Part shown: positions 8,349 through 17,309 of the stretch, piece by piece
Layout: the number at the start of each line of letters is the position of its first letter
How positions within the stretch are numbered: position 1 is the stretch's first letter
The notes under the pieces: model-generated
The model's input: the letters and a program-made list of their open reading frames with translations, nothing else
Databases searched by the model: none
Told to the model about the DNA's origin: nothing
Assembly: GCA_900319895.1 (NCBI GenBank)
Contig: ONQK01000052.1
Coordinates: forward strand, 1-36,752
Length of the DNA stretch: 36,752 nucleotides
Source: an uncultured Prevotella sp.
GTDB lineage: Bacteria; Bacteroidota; Bacteroidia; Bacteroidales; Bacteroidaceae
Direction: 5' to 3'
Position numbers and translations under genes: made by a program

Positions 8349-9119
8349 ATGGAAGAGAATAAGATCATATCACCAGAGAACTTGGTGTATAAAAAGCCAA
8401 CCTTGATGAACAATGTGCCAATGCACTATTGCCCTGGCTGTTCACATGGCGTGGTACACAAATTAGTAGCTGAGGTTATCGAAGAAATGGGGATGGAAGA
8501 CAAGTCTGTGGGCGTTTCCCCCGTTGGCTGCTCTGTATTCGCCTATCGCTACATCGACATTGACTGGCAAGAAGCGGCACACGGTCGCGCACCTGCCGTT
8601 GCCACAGCCATCAAGCGCCTGTGGCCCGACCGCTTGGTATTTACCTATCAAGGCGACGGCGACCTTGCTTGTATTGGTACGGCAGAGTCTGTCCATGCCT
8701 TGAACCGTGGTGAAAACATCGTCATCATCTTTATCAACAATGCCATTTATGGCATGACCGGCGGCCAGATGGCACCGACGACTTTGATGGGTCAGAAGAC
8801 CGCCACTTGTCCTTACGGCCGTCAAGCCGACCTTCACGGCTATCCCTTGAAGTTTACCGAGATGGCAGCCTTAATGGAAGGAACATGCTTTGTCACACGC
8901 CAAAGCGTTGAAAGCGTTGCCTCTATCCGCAAGGCAAAGAAAGCACTTCGCAAGGCATTCGAGGCATCAATGGCTGGCAAAGGCTCTTCTTTGGTAGAGT
9001 TTGTCAGCACATGCAATAGCGGTTGGAAACTCACACCCGCCAAAGCCAACGAGTGGATGAAGGAGAACATGTTCCCCTTCTATGAGAAAAGCGATCTGAA
9101 AGATACAACGGGCATGTAA
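8349..9119 (+). CDS. vorA/korB: 2-Oxoacid:ferredoxin oxidoreductase beta subunit, TPP-binding
   Basis: A 256-aa thiamine-pyrophosphate subunit. The TPP/Mg motif is intact: GDGDLACIG near residue 98, then FINNAIYGMTGGQMAPTT near 126. The N-terminal YCPGCSHGVVH supplies the cysteine of the subunit-bound cluster region typical of this family. It starts 2 bp after the alpha subunit gene stops, so translation is probably coupled. Confidence 0.94.
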   Translation: MEENKIISPENLVYKKPTLMNNVPMHYCPGCSHGVVHKLVAEVIEEMGMEDKSVGVSPVGCSVFAYRYIDIDWQEAAHGRAPAVATAIKRLWPDRLVFTYQGDGDLACIGTAESVHALNRGENIVIIFINNAIYGMTGGQMAPTTLMGQKTATCPYGRQADLHGYPLKFTEMAALMEGTCFVTRQSVESVASIRKAKKALRKAFEASMAGKGSSLVEFVSTCNSGWKLTPAKANEWMKENMFPFYEKSDLKDTTGM

Positions 9120-9139
9120 ATTAAAACAGTTTAGAATTT

Positions 9140-9682
9140 ATGAAAAAAGAAATAATTATTTCAGGTTTCGGAGGTCAGGGTGTGCTCTCCATGGGCAAGA
9201 TTTTGGCATACTCAGGACTCATGGAAGACAAGGAAGTGACATGGATGCCAGCGTATGGTCCCGAACAGCGCGGCGGTACTTGCAACGTTACGGTCATTGT
9301 TAGCGACGACCGCGTATCATCTCCCATCTTGAGCAAATACGACGTTGCCATTGTCCTCAACCAACCTTCACTCGACAAGTTCGAGCCAAGAATCAAGCCA
9401 GGCGGGATTTTGATTTACGACGGTTTCGGCGTTATCAATCCCCCCAAACGCAAGGACATCGAGGTCTATCGGGTAAATGCCATGGACAAGGCAGCCGAGA
9501 TGAAAAACTCCAAAGTCTTCAATATGATTGTGCTGGGCGGCTTGCTACAGGTTTGTCCTGTCGTGACACTCAACGGCTTGGAAAAAGCACTCTATAAGAC
9601 ACTCCCCGAACGTCACCACGGGCTGATTCCCTTGAACATGGAAGCTGTGGTAGAAGGACAGAAGATTATAGAAAAGCAATAA
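9140..9682 (+). CDS. vorC/korC: 2-Oxoacid:ferredoxin oxidoreductase gamma subunit
   Basis: A 180-aa gamma subunit (pyruvate/ketoisovalerate oxidoreductase catalytic domain) that binds CoA in related enzymes. It begins EIIISGFGGQGVLSMGKIL, and PAYGPEQRGGTCN lies near residue 38; both are hallmarks of the family. It is the last gene of the operon, followed at once by two hairpins. Confidence 0.93.
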   Translation: MKKEIIISGFGGQGVLSMGKILAYSGLMEDKEVTWMPAYGPEQRGGTCNVTVIVSDDRVSSPILSKYDVAIVLNQPSLDKFEPRIKPGGILIYDGFGVINPPKRKDIEVYRVNAMDKAAEMKNSKVFNMIVLGGLLQVCPVVTLNGLEKALYKTLPERHHGLIPLNMEAVVEGQKIIEKQ

Positions 9683-9758
9683 TTGAAACCCCAGAAAAGG
9701 GGTTCAAAATCTAAAAAAAGAGACTGTATGCCTGATGCTATTCAGATACAGTCTCTTT
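9683..9758 (+). terminator. Double hairpin after the oxidoreductase operon
   Basis: The first hairpin (9683-9692 with 9699-9707, one bulge) begins right at the stop codon. The second is a perfect 13-bp stem (9717-9729 with 9746-9758) with a further 4-bp inner stem. The T-run is short (9756-9758), but position and stem strength support a terminator. Confidence 0.7.
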
Positions 9759-9871
9759 GCCTTTCCTTGTCCACAAACACATCACAGCCATCTTGTCATA
9801 ACAATAGCACGAATGACTAAAGGGAAAAACATCCATCAGATAGTCAATACAACTCTTCAATTTAAACGCGT

Positions 9872-12664
9872 ATGAGAATCAAAATCCTATCTTTAACCTT
9901 ACTGGTTGCCTTGACGGCAGCAGCACAAAAGAAACCCCTAGACCACAGTGTCTACAATAGTTGGCAGTCCATCGACTCGTCAAGTATTTCACCCTCAGGG
10001 AAATACATCCTCTACACCATCAACCCACAAGAAGGCGACGGTCAGCTGGTCATCAAAAACATGAACGGACACCAGCTGGAAATCCCTCGCGGATACCGAT
10101 TTCATGTCACACAAGACGAAAAATTCGCCCTCTGTCTGATCAAGCCATTCTTCAAAGACACGCGGCAGGCACGCATCAAAAAGAAAAAGAACTTTGAGAT
10201 GCCCAAAGACACTCTGGCAATCATAGCCTTGACCAACGGAAGCGTCAAGAAAATCCCACATGTATCATCCTACAAAATCGGCAAAAAAGGAGGGACGTCC
10301 GTTGCCTATCTCTCTGCCGACACAGCCCTCATCCCCAAAAAAGAGCGTGATAACAGAAACGTGGGCCGCCCGCTGCTGGTCTACAACTTGAACACTGAAA
10401 AAACCGACACGTTCAAACACATAACCCAATACACCTTTGACAAAGACGGGAAACTGCTTGCCATGACCATTCAAAGCAAGAAAAACGATGCATCGCTCAG
10501 CATCTATCACGTTGAAACACAAAAAGTGAACAACTTTTCCAATGACTACCGCTATTATACCCACCCCGTCTTCAACGAAACAAGCACACGCCTGCTCTTC
10601 CTCGCCTCCAATGACACCTTGGAGACCGGTTCCAAGCATTGCGAACTCTTCTGCCTAGACCTTCCCAAGGCAACTGCCACAAACTGGAATACAACCAAGC
10701 CACAACGCCTTGTCTCAAGAAACGACTTTGGCAATCTGCCTAAGAATTGGGGCCTCAACGAAAACAGCGCGCCGCGCTTCAGTCACGATGGCACAAGGAT
10801 TTTTGCAGGAGTGGCAGAAGCAAATGCCCCAAAAGACACGACGCAAGTGCCCTTTGAGACAGCAGGACTCGACATTTGGCACTGGAATGCCGACGAAATT
10901 CCACCAATGATGAACAGCAACCTCAAACGCGACCTCAAACACACCAACTTGGCCGTCTACGACCCCGCAACACATCAGATGCGCCCCTTGGCATTCTCCA
11001 AATATGACAGGATACAACTTCTCAACAGAGGCGATGCCCCCTTCGCCCTCTCAATTGACCAAGCACGAACTATCAAACAAATACAATGGGACGACCAAAA
11101 CGAAGTCGATCTCACACTCATCGACCTCAAGACAGGCAAGCGCCGTTTGATTGCCAGCGGTCTGTTCACCAGGATTTCCACATCGCCCGCAGGAAAATTT
11201 GTCATCTGGTTCGACAGACTCAAGAGACAATGGTTTTTGCACGACGTGGCAGCCAATAAGACCAAAGACATCACCTCCGTACTCAAGGTGAACCTTTGGG
11301 ATGAAGACAACGACCGCCCCACCCACCCCGACCCCTACGGGATTGCCGGATGGACCAGAGACGACAAGGAAGTGCTCATCTACGATCGTTACGACATCTG
11401 GAAAATTCAGACCAAAAACAGCAAGACAGCCCATTTCACCTGCCTGACAAAAGGAGAAGGAAGAAAGAACTGGCGCTCATTTCGCCTTCTCAATACAAAA
11501 CGTGATGAAAACGACCGTTTTATCGAGCCGGGAGAAAACATGATGCTCAAAGTCTTCGATTTCAAGACAAAAGAAAACGGATTGGCCTGCATCAGCAACA
11601 GCCAGCCGGCAGCGCCCAAAATCCTGGACTTCGGCGGATATACTTACAGGAATCTCCAAAAAGCCAAAAATGCCAACGCATATACTTTTTACAAAGGAAA
11701 TTTCGAGAAGCCGATGGACATATATGCCGCAGCCGACGACTTCTCACAAACGACCCGACTTTCTGCCATCAACCCACAGCAAAAAGACTACAATTGGGTT
11801 ACGGCAGAGTTGTACCACTGGAAAGCATACGACGGCACGCCGCTCGACGGTATTTTGTACAAACCCGAGGACTTCGACCCTACGAAAAAATACCCCGTCA
11901 TGGTTTATTTCTACGAGCGCAACTCTGAAAACCTCTACAACTACATCGCCCCTCAACCCAGCTGGTCAATCATCAACCTGACTTTCTACGCCAGTCGAGG
12001 CTATATCGTATTTGTACCAGACATCGTCTACCCCAACGACGGACTTCCTGGAGAGGCCGCCTACAACTGCATCTGCAGCGGTGCCGAATCGCTCAAGCAA
12101 TTCCCCTGGATTGACGGCGAGAACATGGCAATACAGGGCCAGTCATGGGGCGGATATCAAGTGGCATACCTCATCACCCGGACCAACATGTTCAAAGCCG
12201 CCGGGTCAGGCGCACCGGTGTCAAACATGACCAGCGCCTACGGTGGCATCCGATGGGAGTCAGGCATGAGCCGACAATTCCAATACGAGCACACGCAAAG
12301 CCGAATTGGAAAAACCTTGTGGGAAGCACCGGAGCTCTATCTGAAAAATTCGTGCTTGTTCACCCTGCCTAACGTGCAAACCCCTGTATTGATCATGCAC
12401 AACGATGCAGACGGAGCCGTGCCATGGTACCAAGGTATCGAGATGTTCATGGGCTTGCGCAGGCTCGGAAAACCTGCATGGATGCTGCAATACAACAATG
12501 AAGCACATAATCTGAAGGAACGCCGAAACCGCAAGGATTTGAGCATTCGCCTGCAACAGTTTTTCGACCATTACCTCAAAGGCGAGCCCATGCCGGCATG
12601 GATGAAAAATGGCGTGCCATCTACGCGAAAAGGACAATATTTTGGACTAGAACTGGCTGAATAA
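9872..12664 (+). CDS. Secreted S9 (prolyl oligopeptidase) family peptidase
   Basis: A 930-aa exported serine peptidase. Residues 1-18 are a signal peptide (MRIKILSLTLLVALTAAA). The central part is a beta-propeller-like region made of blocks such as SPSGKYILY, FSHDGTRIF and SPAGKFVIW. The C-terminal alpha/beta hydrolase domain starts near residue 640. The catalytic triad is visible: S758 in GQSWGGYQ, D847 in HNDADGAVPW and H879 in NNEAHNLKER. It probably cleaves oligopeptides in the periplasm. It stands alone between two terminators. No Bacteroidota promoter is obvious in the 113 bp between the upstream hairpin and the ATG. Confidence 0.92.
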   Translation: MRIKILSLTLLVALTAAAQKKPLDHSVYNSWQSIDSSSISPSGKYILYTINPQEGDGQLVIKNMNGHQLEIPRGYRFHVTQDEKFALCLIKPFFKDTRQARIKKKKNFEMPKDTLAIIALTNGSVKKIPHVSSYKIGKKGGTSVAYLSADTALIPKKERDNRNVGRPLLVYNLNTEKTDTFKHITQYTFDKDGKLLAMTIQSKKNDASLSIYHVETQKVNNFSNDYRYYTHPVFNETSTRLLFLASNDTLETGSKHCELFCLDLPKATATNWNTTKPQRLVSRNDFGNLPKNWGLNENSAPRFSHDGTRIFAGVAEANAPKDTTQVPFETAGLDIWHWNADEIPPMMNSNLKRDLKHTNLAVYDPATHQMRPLAFSKYDRIQLLNRGDAPFALSIDQARTIKQIQWDDQNEVDLTLIDLKTGKRRLIASGLFTRISTSPAGKFVIWFDRLKRQWFLHDVAANKTKDITSVLKVNLWDEDNDRPTHPDPYGIAGWTRDDKEVLIYDRYDIWKIQTKNSKTAHFTCLTKGEGRKNWRSFRLLNTKRDENDRFIEPGENMMLKVFDFKTKENGLACISNSQPAAPKILDFGGYTYRNLQKAKNANAYTFYKGNFEKPMDIYAAADDFSQTTRLSAINPQQKDYNWVTAELYHWKAYDGTPLDGILYKPEDFDPTKKYPVMVYFYERNSENLYNYIAPQPSWSIINLTFYASRGYIVFVPDIVYPNDGLPGEAAYNCICSGAESLKQFPWIDGENMAIQGQSWGGYQVAYLITRTNMFKAAGSGAPVSNMTSAYGGIRWESGMSRQFQYEHTQSRIGKTLWEAPELYLKNSCLFTLPNVQTPVLIMHNDADGAVPWYQGIEMFMGLRRLGKPAWMLQYNNEAHNLKERRNRKDLSIRLQQFFDHYLKGEPMPAWMKNGVPSTRKGQYFGLELAE

Positions 12665-12691
12665 TGCTGCCAGCTGGTGCCTTATGAATAC

Positions 12692-12726
12692 AAAAAAGTG
12701 CAGGGTCCTACGTCCTGCACTTTTTT
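12692..12726. terminator. Bidirectional terminator between converging genes
   Basis: Perfect 13-bp stem (12692-12704 with 12714-12726) that is A6 on the left and T6 on the right, so it gives a T-run on both strands. It lies between the plus-strand S9 peptidase and the minus-strand SDR gene. Confidence 0.9.
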
Positions 12727-12766
12727 GATGACTTCATTTTTCAAAATTTGATGGACAACAGCCCAT

Positions 12767-13546
12767 TTACATCCCCTCTTTTCGATTTTCATCCTTGCTG
12801 ATCACACTTCCGCTGCCTTGATGAGTAGCCAGAACAAGCACCTCGGCAATCTGCACATGTGCCGGAGCAGAAGCTGCATAAAAAACGACATCGGCAATAT
12901 CACCGCCCGTCAGTGGCTTAATGCCTTTATAGACACCCGCCGCGCGCGCTTGGTCGCCATGGAAACGCGTCACGCTGAAATTTGTCTCAACAATGCCCGG
13001 CTTGATGTTCGTCACCCTGACAGCCGTGTCGACCAAGTCTATGCGCAGACCGTCAGTTATGGTTTTTACAGCCGCTTTCGTAGCGCAATACACATTGCCG
13101 TTAGCATAAGCAGCATCGCCGGCGACGGAGCCGATATTGATGACATGACCGCTATTGCGCCTCACCATTGCAGGTACGAGCAAGCGCGTCATGTTCAACA
13201 ACCCTTTGACATTGGTGTCAATCATGATGTCCCAATCATCGAAACTGCCTTCATATTCCTTGTCCAAGCCCAAAGCCAGCCCTGCATTATTGACCAAGAC
13301 ATCGATGGCAGCCCATTTCCCTTCCAACGAATCGATGGCAGCCACCGCTTCCGCACGGTTTCTAACATCAAAAAGCAGTGTTTTCACTTCCGCTCCACAT
13401 GCTTCCAGTTCCCTTTTCAAAGCCTCCAGAAGGTCATGTTTACGTCCTGTAACAACTACATCGTAGCCTCCCTGGGCAAATTTCAGCGCACAAGCCTTTC
13501 CAATGCCGCTTGTAGCACCTGTAATCAAAGCTATTTTTTTGTTCAT
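12767..13546 (-). CDS. Short-chain dehydrogenase/reductase (YdfG-like)
   Basis: A 259-aa classical SDR, probably NADP-dependent. The cofactor motif is TGATSGIGKA (residues 8-17), NNAGLAL is the second motif, and the catalytic serine, tyrosine and lysine are in INIGSVAG and VYCATKAA. The overall pattern, including the NIKPGIVETNFS motif, resembles the YdfG/serine 3-dehydrogenase group, which oxidises 3-hydroxy acids such as L-allo-threonine; the actual substrate is not certain. It is 10 bp downstream of the epimerase homologue on the same strand, so the two are probably cotranscribed. Confidence 0.88.
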   Translation of the reverse strand: MNKKIALITGATSGIGKACALKFAQGGYDVVVTGRKHDLLEALKRELEACGAEVKTLLFDVRNRAEAVAAIDSLEGKWAAIDVLVNNAGLALGLDKEYEGSFDDWDIMIDTNVKGLLNMTRLLVPAMVRRNSGHVINIGSVAGDAAYANGNVYCATKAAVKTITDGLRIDLVDTAVRVTNIKPGIVETNFSVTRFHGDQARAAGVYKGIKPLTGGDIADVVFYAASAPAHVQIAEVLVLATHQGSGSVISKDENRKEGM

Positions 13547-13556
13547 ATCTGTTATT

Positions 13557-14660
13557 TTAGTTGTTCTGTTCCAATAAAATCTGAACGATGCGATCGGCCG
13601 TCCTGCCGTCCCAGCGCTCCGGCAGCGTATGTTTTTTCCACTTCCCGGCCATTATCTGTTGCATCGCGGCCGCCAATTGTTCGGCATTTTCACCCACCAG
13701 CACGTTGGTGCCCTGCTTCACTGTTTCAATATGTTCTGTATAGCTGTTCAATGTAATACACGGCACACCATTGAACGTAGCTTCCTCTGCGACATTGCCC
13801 GAATCAGTGACAATGCCCTTGGCATGCGCTGTCAGATAGCCGAATTCCAAGTACCCCATTGGCTCTATTATCTTCATTTTTTTTGCCGCATCACCCAATG
13901 AATCCAATATTTCAGCCATTATTTGTGCCGCCTCTGCCCTCAGTGGTGCCAAAATGGGGAAATTTCCAGTAGAATGCAACATTGCCAATACCATGGCTTT
14001 TAAATTCGAATGGTCTGCGATGAGCTGCCGTCGATTCAACGTGAAAACAATATATTCGCCCAACCTTATTCCCAGTGTATCAAGACAGGCGGGGCGCTGC
14101 AAACGACTTCTGTTTTGCCGCATTGTATCCATCAGGATATTTCCCACCATATAGACCTTTGACAAACTGGTTCCACCCTTCGACAAGATGCTGTTTCCGC
14201 CAATTCCCGCGGTGAACAGCAAGTCGGAAAGCCCGTCAATGACCAGCCGGTTTATTTCCTTGGGCATATTGATGTCAAAAGAACGTGTCCCCGCCACCAG
14301 ATGGGCAAGGCGTATGCCCTGCTTCTTGGCAACAATCGCCACTGCCATTGTTGAGGCAAGGTCATCTACCACAATAACGACATCCGTCTGATGCATGTTG
14401 AGGTAATCTTCAAAGGCGGACATCACGCGTCCGGTCAGTTCGTTGAGGTTCTCGCAATCAACGCCGAGGCAGACGTCAGGACGGTTTATCTGCAAATCAT
14501 CGAACAAACTCTGTTCCAAAGTCGTGTCTGCCAAAGCCCCGGCATAGACCAACTGATAATTCACCTCTTTACCTTCGGATTTCGACCGCTCGATAGCCTT
14601 GACAATAGGGGCAACCTTGATAAAATTGGGGCGGGCGCCCGCAACAATGCATATATTCAT
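13557..14660 (-). CDS. Divergent UDP-GlcNAc 2-epimerase family protein
   Basis: A 367-aa GT-B-fold protein of the non-hydrolysing UDP-GlcNAc 2-epimerase (WecB) family, recognised by AGARPNFIKVAPIV at residues 7-20 and TDSGNVAEEA at 285-294. The active site has changed. By alignment from memory to E. coli WecB, Asp95 is kept (D100), but Glu117 is V122 (LVAGTR), Glu131 is K134 (MPKEINR) and His213 is N209 (FTLNRRQ). Nucleotide-contact positions R10, K15, R138 and S288 remain. It probably binds a UDP-sugar but may not do the usual epimerisation. It precedes an SDR gene in a two-gene unit, not a capsule cluster. Confidence 0.82.
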   Translation of the reverse strand: MNICIVAGARPNFIKVAPIVKAIERSKSEGKEVNYQLVYAGALADTTLEQSLFDDLQINRPDVCLGVDCENLNELTGRVMSAFEDYLNMHQTDVVIVVDDLASTMAVAIVAKKQGIRLAHLVAGTRSFDINMPKEINRLVIDGLSDLLFTAGIGGNSILSKGGTSLSKVYMVGNILMDTMRQNRSRLQRPACLDTLGIRLGEYIVFTLNRRQLIADHSNLKAMVLAMLHSTGNFPILAPLRAEAAQIMAEILDSLGDAAKKMKIIEPMGYLEFGYLTAHAKGIVTDSGNVAEEATFNGVPCITLNSYTEHIETVKQGTNVLVGENAEQLAAAMQQIMAGKWKKHTLPERWDGRTADRIVQILLEQNN

Positions 14661-14693
14661 TGGCTCAAAATTCTTTTTTTTGTTTTACATCTG

Positions 14694-14701
14694 CAAAATT
14701 A
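14694..14701 (-). promoter_or_regulatory. -7 element of the epimerase-homologue gene
   Basis: Minus-strand TAATTTTG about 34 nt before the start codon. The -33 region has no clear TTG, so this is a weaker call than the other promoters. It lies beyond the terminator at 14735-14769, consistent with an independent unit. Confidence 0.45.
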
Positions 14702-14734
14702 CGCTTTTTAATTCAGACCAGGCACTAAAATACA

Positions 14735-14769
14735 CAAAAATCCGCAGCTTTACATCAAAACTGCGGATT
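14735..14769 (-). terminator. Terminator of the SPFH-NfeD operon
   Basis: 9-bp stem (14739-14747 with 14761-14769), 13-nt loop. On the minus strand it is followed by a T5 run. It lies 25 nt after the SPFH gene stop. Confidence 0.75.
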
Positions 14770-14793
14770 AGCTCTGGATTTTCAGGAGGCGGA

Positions 14794-15747
14794 TTATTCA
14801 ATCTTGAACAACTCCTTGATGCCGCCGATGCTTCCCATTAAATTAGTTGCCTCATAAGGCAGGTAAACCGTCTTGGTCTCTTGTCCCGTTGCCAAATCCT
14901 GCATCATCTGGATATATTTCTGTGCCAGAAGATAGTTGGCCGGATTAGTGCTCTTGCCCACCGCCTCGGTGATTTTCTCGATGGCAATCGCTTCTGCCTC
15001 TGCCTTTCTGATCCGCGCCTGCGCCTCTCCCTCTGCTCTCAGGATTTCTTGTTGTTTACTTGCCTCTGCGCGGTTGATGGTACTGGTTTTCTCACCTTCC
15101 GACTGCAAAATCGCCGCCTGCTTTTGGCCTTCCGAGGTCAAAATCGTGGCACGTTTGTTACGTTCCGCTTGCATCTGCTTTTCCATGGCTTGGAGAACGC
15201 TTGAGGGCGGAATGATATCTTGCAATTCCACGCGATTCACCTTGACGCCCCACTTGTCGGTTGCCTCGTCCAGCACGGAACGCAACTTCGTGTTGATGGT
15301 GTCGCGCGAGGTCAAGGTTTGGTCCAATTCCAATTCTCCGATGATGTTACGAAGGGTGGTTTGTGTCAATTTCTCAATGGCATTGGGCAAATTGCTGATC
15401 TCATAGACGGCTTTGAAAGAATCTACAATCTGGAAATACAGCAAAGCATTAATTTGCATCTGGATGTTGTCTTTCGTGATAACATTTTGTTTGTCAAAGT
15501 CATACACCTGCTCACGCAAATCGATTGAATTGCTATAAACATAACGGCCACGATTCAGTGTCACTACTGCTTTTGCCCTGTCAATAAAGGGGATTATCAA
15601 GTTGATGCCTGGTTCAAGCGTTGAATGATAGCGGCCCAAGCGCTCAATGATTTTCGTTTCAGACTGAGGAATAATTACTAGTGCGGATTTGATGAAAACC
15701 AACACCAAAACAATGATGGCGCCTAAAACAATTGTTACAGTTTCCAT
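14794..15747 (-). CDS. SPFH/band 7 (stomatin-like, QmcA-type) protein
   Basis: A 317-aa membrane-anchored scaffold protein. Residues 3-25 form one N-terminal membrane segment (VTIVLGAIIVLVLVFIKSAL). The SPFH domain follows (QSETKIIERLGRYHSTLEPG, near 28-47, to about 190). A long charged Ala/Glu-rich coiled coil (about 195-260) drives oligomerisation in this family. Stomatin-like proteins form membrane microdomains and often act with NfeD partners and membrane proteases. Here NfeD is encoded 47 bp upstream, as in qmcA-ybbK. The molecular role in Bacteroidota is not well defined. Confidence 0.92.
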   Translation of the reverse strand: METVTIVLGAIIVLVLVFIKSALVIIPQSETKIIERLGRYHSTLEPGINLIIPFIDRAKAVVTLNRGRYVYSNSIDLREQVYDFDKQNVITKDNIQMQINALLYFQIVDSFKAVYEISNLPNAIEKLTQTTLRNIIGELELDQTLTSRDTINTKLRSVLDEATDKWGVKVNRVELQDIIPPSSVLQAMEKQMQAERNKRATILTSEGQKQAAILQSEGEKTSTINRAEASKQQEILRAEGEAQARIRKAEAEAIAIEKITEAVGKSTNPANYLLAQKYIQMMQDLATGQETKTVYLPYEATNLMGSIGGIKELFKIE

Positions 15748-15794
15748 AATAAATGATTTTTATTGATTTGTACTAAATAATGTCCAACAAGCTT

Positions 15795-16259
15795 TCAAAC
15801 GGCACTTTTGCCCACTTTCTCTACCATGACCACAAGGCTTTCCCTGCCCACGACCCTCACGCTTTCTCCTTTCTGAATCTCACTCTCGTCCATGCTTTTG
15901 GCCTTCCAGTCATCACCGTCAATAGCTACGCGGCCATATCCTTTGGGCTCTATAGTCTCGCTCACTGTTCCAATGCGGTCTATCAGAGCATCTGCGTTGC
16001 TGACCCGCGCCTTTTCGCCTTTGTGAAGATAGCGCAACGCCACCGGCCGCACAAAAAAGATGCTCAGCAAAGAAAACAGAGCACAGACGATGACTTGGCC
16101 GACCCAGCCGAAGCCAAGCGCCGCCACGGCCGAGGCAAACAATCCTCCAATAGCAAAGCAAATGATGAAAAAGTCGCCACTGGTCAACTCTAAAATCAGG
16201 CACATCAGGCTGATCAACGCCCACATTTGCCACATGTTTTCCACAAAATATTCTACCAT
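15795..16259 (-). CDS. NfeD family membrane protein
   Basis: A 154-aa protein of the short NfeD class, lacking the ClpP-like protease domain. Residues 10-75 contain three closely spaced hydrophobic segments (the first WALISLMCLILELTSGDFF). The C-terminal OB-fold domain (about 85-150) includes RIGTVSETIEPKGYGRVAID and GESVRVVGRESLVVMVE. It probably partners the SPFH protein encoded just downstream. It is the first gene of the operon, with a promoter at 16283-16313. Confidence 0.88.
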   Translation of the reverse strand: MVEYFVENMWQMWALISLMCLILELTSGDFFIICFAIGGLFASAVAALGFGWVGQVIVCALFSLLSIFFVRPVALRYLHKGEKARVSNADALIDRIGTVSETIEPKGYGRVAIDGDDWKAKSMDESEIQKGESVRVVGRESLVVMVEKVGKSAV

Positions 16260-16282
16260 AGTGCTATTTTTTTAGTTCGTTG

Positions 16283-16313
16283 TAAAGATACAAAAAAACT
16301 CCGACTCTTACAA
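16283..16313 (-). promoter_or_regulatory. Promoter of the NfeD-SPFH operon
   Basis: Minus-strand TTG (16311-16313), a 20-bp spacer, then TATCTTTA (16283-16290), one base off the TAnnTTTG consensus, 23 nt before the start codon. Confidence 0.5.
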
Positions 16314-16327
16314 GTATTTTTATGCAA

Positions 16328-16368
16328 AACCGACATGCAGTAAAAAAAATGATGGCTGCATGTCGGTT
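16328..16368 (-). terminator. Hairpin after the M48 peptidase gene
   Basis: Perfect 13-bp stem (16328-16340 with 16356-16368), loop 15 nt, about 37 nt beyond the M48 stop on the minus strand. The following T-run is weak, so termination is likely but not certain. Confidence 0.6.
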
Positions 16369-16404
16369 GTTCTCAACGTCTCAAAAGACAAAATCAAGCG
16401 AGAT

Positions 16405-17262
16405 TCACTTCTTTTTAGTCGTTTTCTTTTTGGTACTTGTCTTTGTCGTCTGGGCAGGTTTGTAATATTTCAATGCCTCAGGCATCCATTTTTGGATGTT
16501 GGCGATACGCGTTGCGTCGGAGGGATGGTCGCTCAGGTACTCCTTCACGTTGTTTTGCGAAGTTGCCGCCATGCGCTGCCAGAAGGCCACGGCTTCCTGC
16601 GGGTTATAGCCTGCCATGGCCGCCAGGATCAGCCCCATGTAGTCGGCCTCTGTCTCATGGTTTCGTGAATACTTCAGGTTGCTGAACTTGAAGTTCAATT
16701 GTGCAACCGCCTGCGCTATCGACGTGACATTGCTGCCCACTCCGATGGCATTCAAGACCGCGCCTCCGATTTGCGTCCCATACTGCTGTTTCAGCTGTTT
16801 TGACATCTGTTCGGCAGAGTGTTTTGCCACCGCATGTGCAATCTCATGTGCCAACACTATGGCCAACGAGTTTTCGTTTTGAGTTACTGGCAGCAAGCCT
16901 TCAAAAACAACGATTTTCCCGCCCGGCATGCAGAAGGCATTGAGATTCTTGTCTTCAACGAGGTTGAACTCCCAGGCATACTGGCTGATCTCATTCGCCA
17001 TGCCGTTGTTGCGCAAATAATCTTCTACCGCGGTGGCGAGTCGCTGCCCAACACGCTTGACCATGGCTGTGTTTTGCGTATTGGTAGACTTTTTCGCCGT
17101 TGCCATGTACTCGGCATACTGCTGTTGGCTGAGGCTCAGAATTTGCTCGTCTGAGACCAAAAGGCTTTGTTTTCTACCCGTCAGAGGCACTGTGCGGGAG
17201 GTGCCGCATGATACTACAAGTGCTGTGATGAATGTTAGTAATAAAAATTTTGCTGTTTTCAT
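16405..17262 (-). CDS. M48 family metallopeptidase lipoprotein
   Basis: A 285-aa lipoprotein zinc protease. The signal peptide ends in the lipobox LVVSC (Cys19). The catalytic HEIAH motif is at 139-143, and NHETEADYMG at 201-210 supplies the third zinc ligand. LVEDKNLNAFCMPGGKIVVF (101-120) is also typical of the LoiP/BepA-like M48 group, which checks outer-membrane protein assembly in proteobacteria. A tail of about 15 residues, mostly Lys and Thr (from 271), is an oddity. It has its own strong promoter. Its role in envelope protein quality control is inferred from the family. Confidence 0.93.
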   Translation of the reverse strand: MKTAKFLLLTFITALVVSCGTSRTVPLTGRKQSLLVSDEQILSLSQQQYAEYMATAKKSTNTQNTAMVKRVGQRLATAVEDYLRNNGMANEISQYAWEFNLVEDKNLNAFCMPGGKIVVFEGLLPVTQNENSLAIVLAHEIAHAVAKHSAEQMSKQLKQQYGTQIGGAVLNAIGVGSNVTSIAQAVAQLNFKFSNLKYSRNHETEADYMGLILAAMAGYNPQEAVAFWQRMAATSQNNVKEYLSDHPSDATRIANIQKWMPEALKYYKPAQTTKTSTKKKTTKKK

Positions 17263-17309
17263 TTTCTCTTATTTACTGATTAGTGAATCTTCATCATTAA
17301 ACTTCTTGG

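Noticed and set aside
12818..13756. 312-aa open frame on the plus strand
   Set aside because: It is antisense to the SDR and the end of the epimerase homologue; the translation is low-complexity and Cys/Ser/Arg-rich with no recognisable domain.
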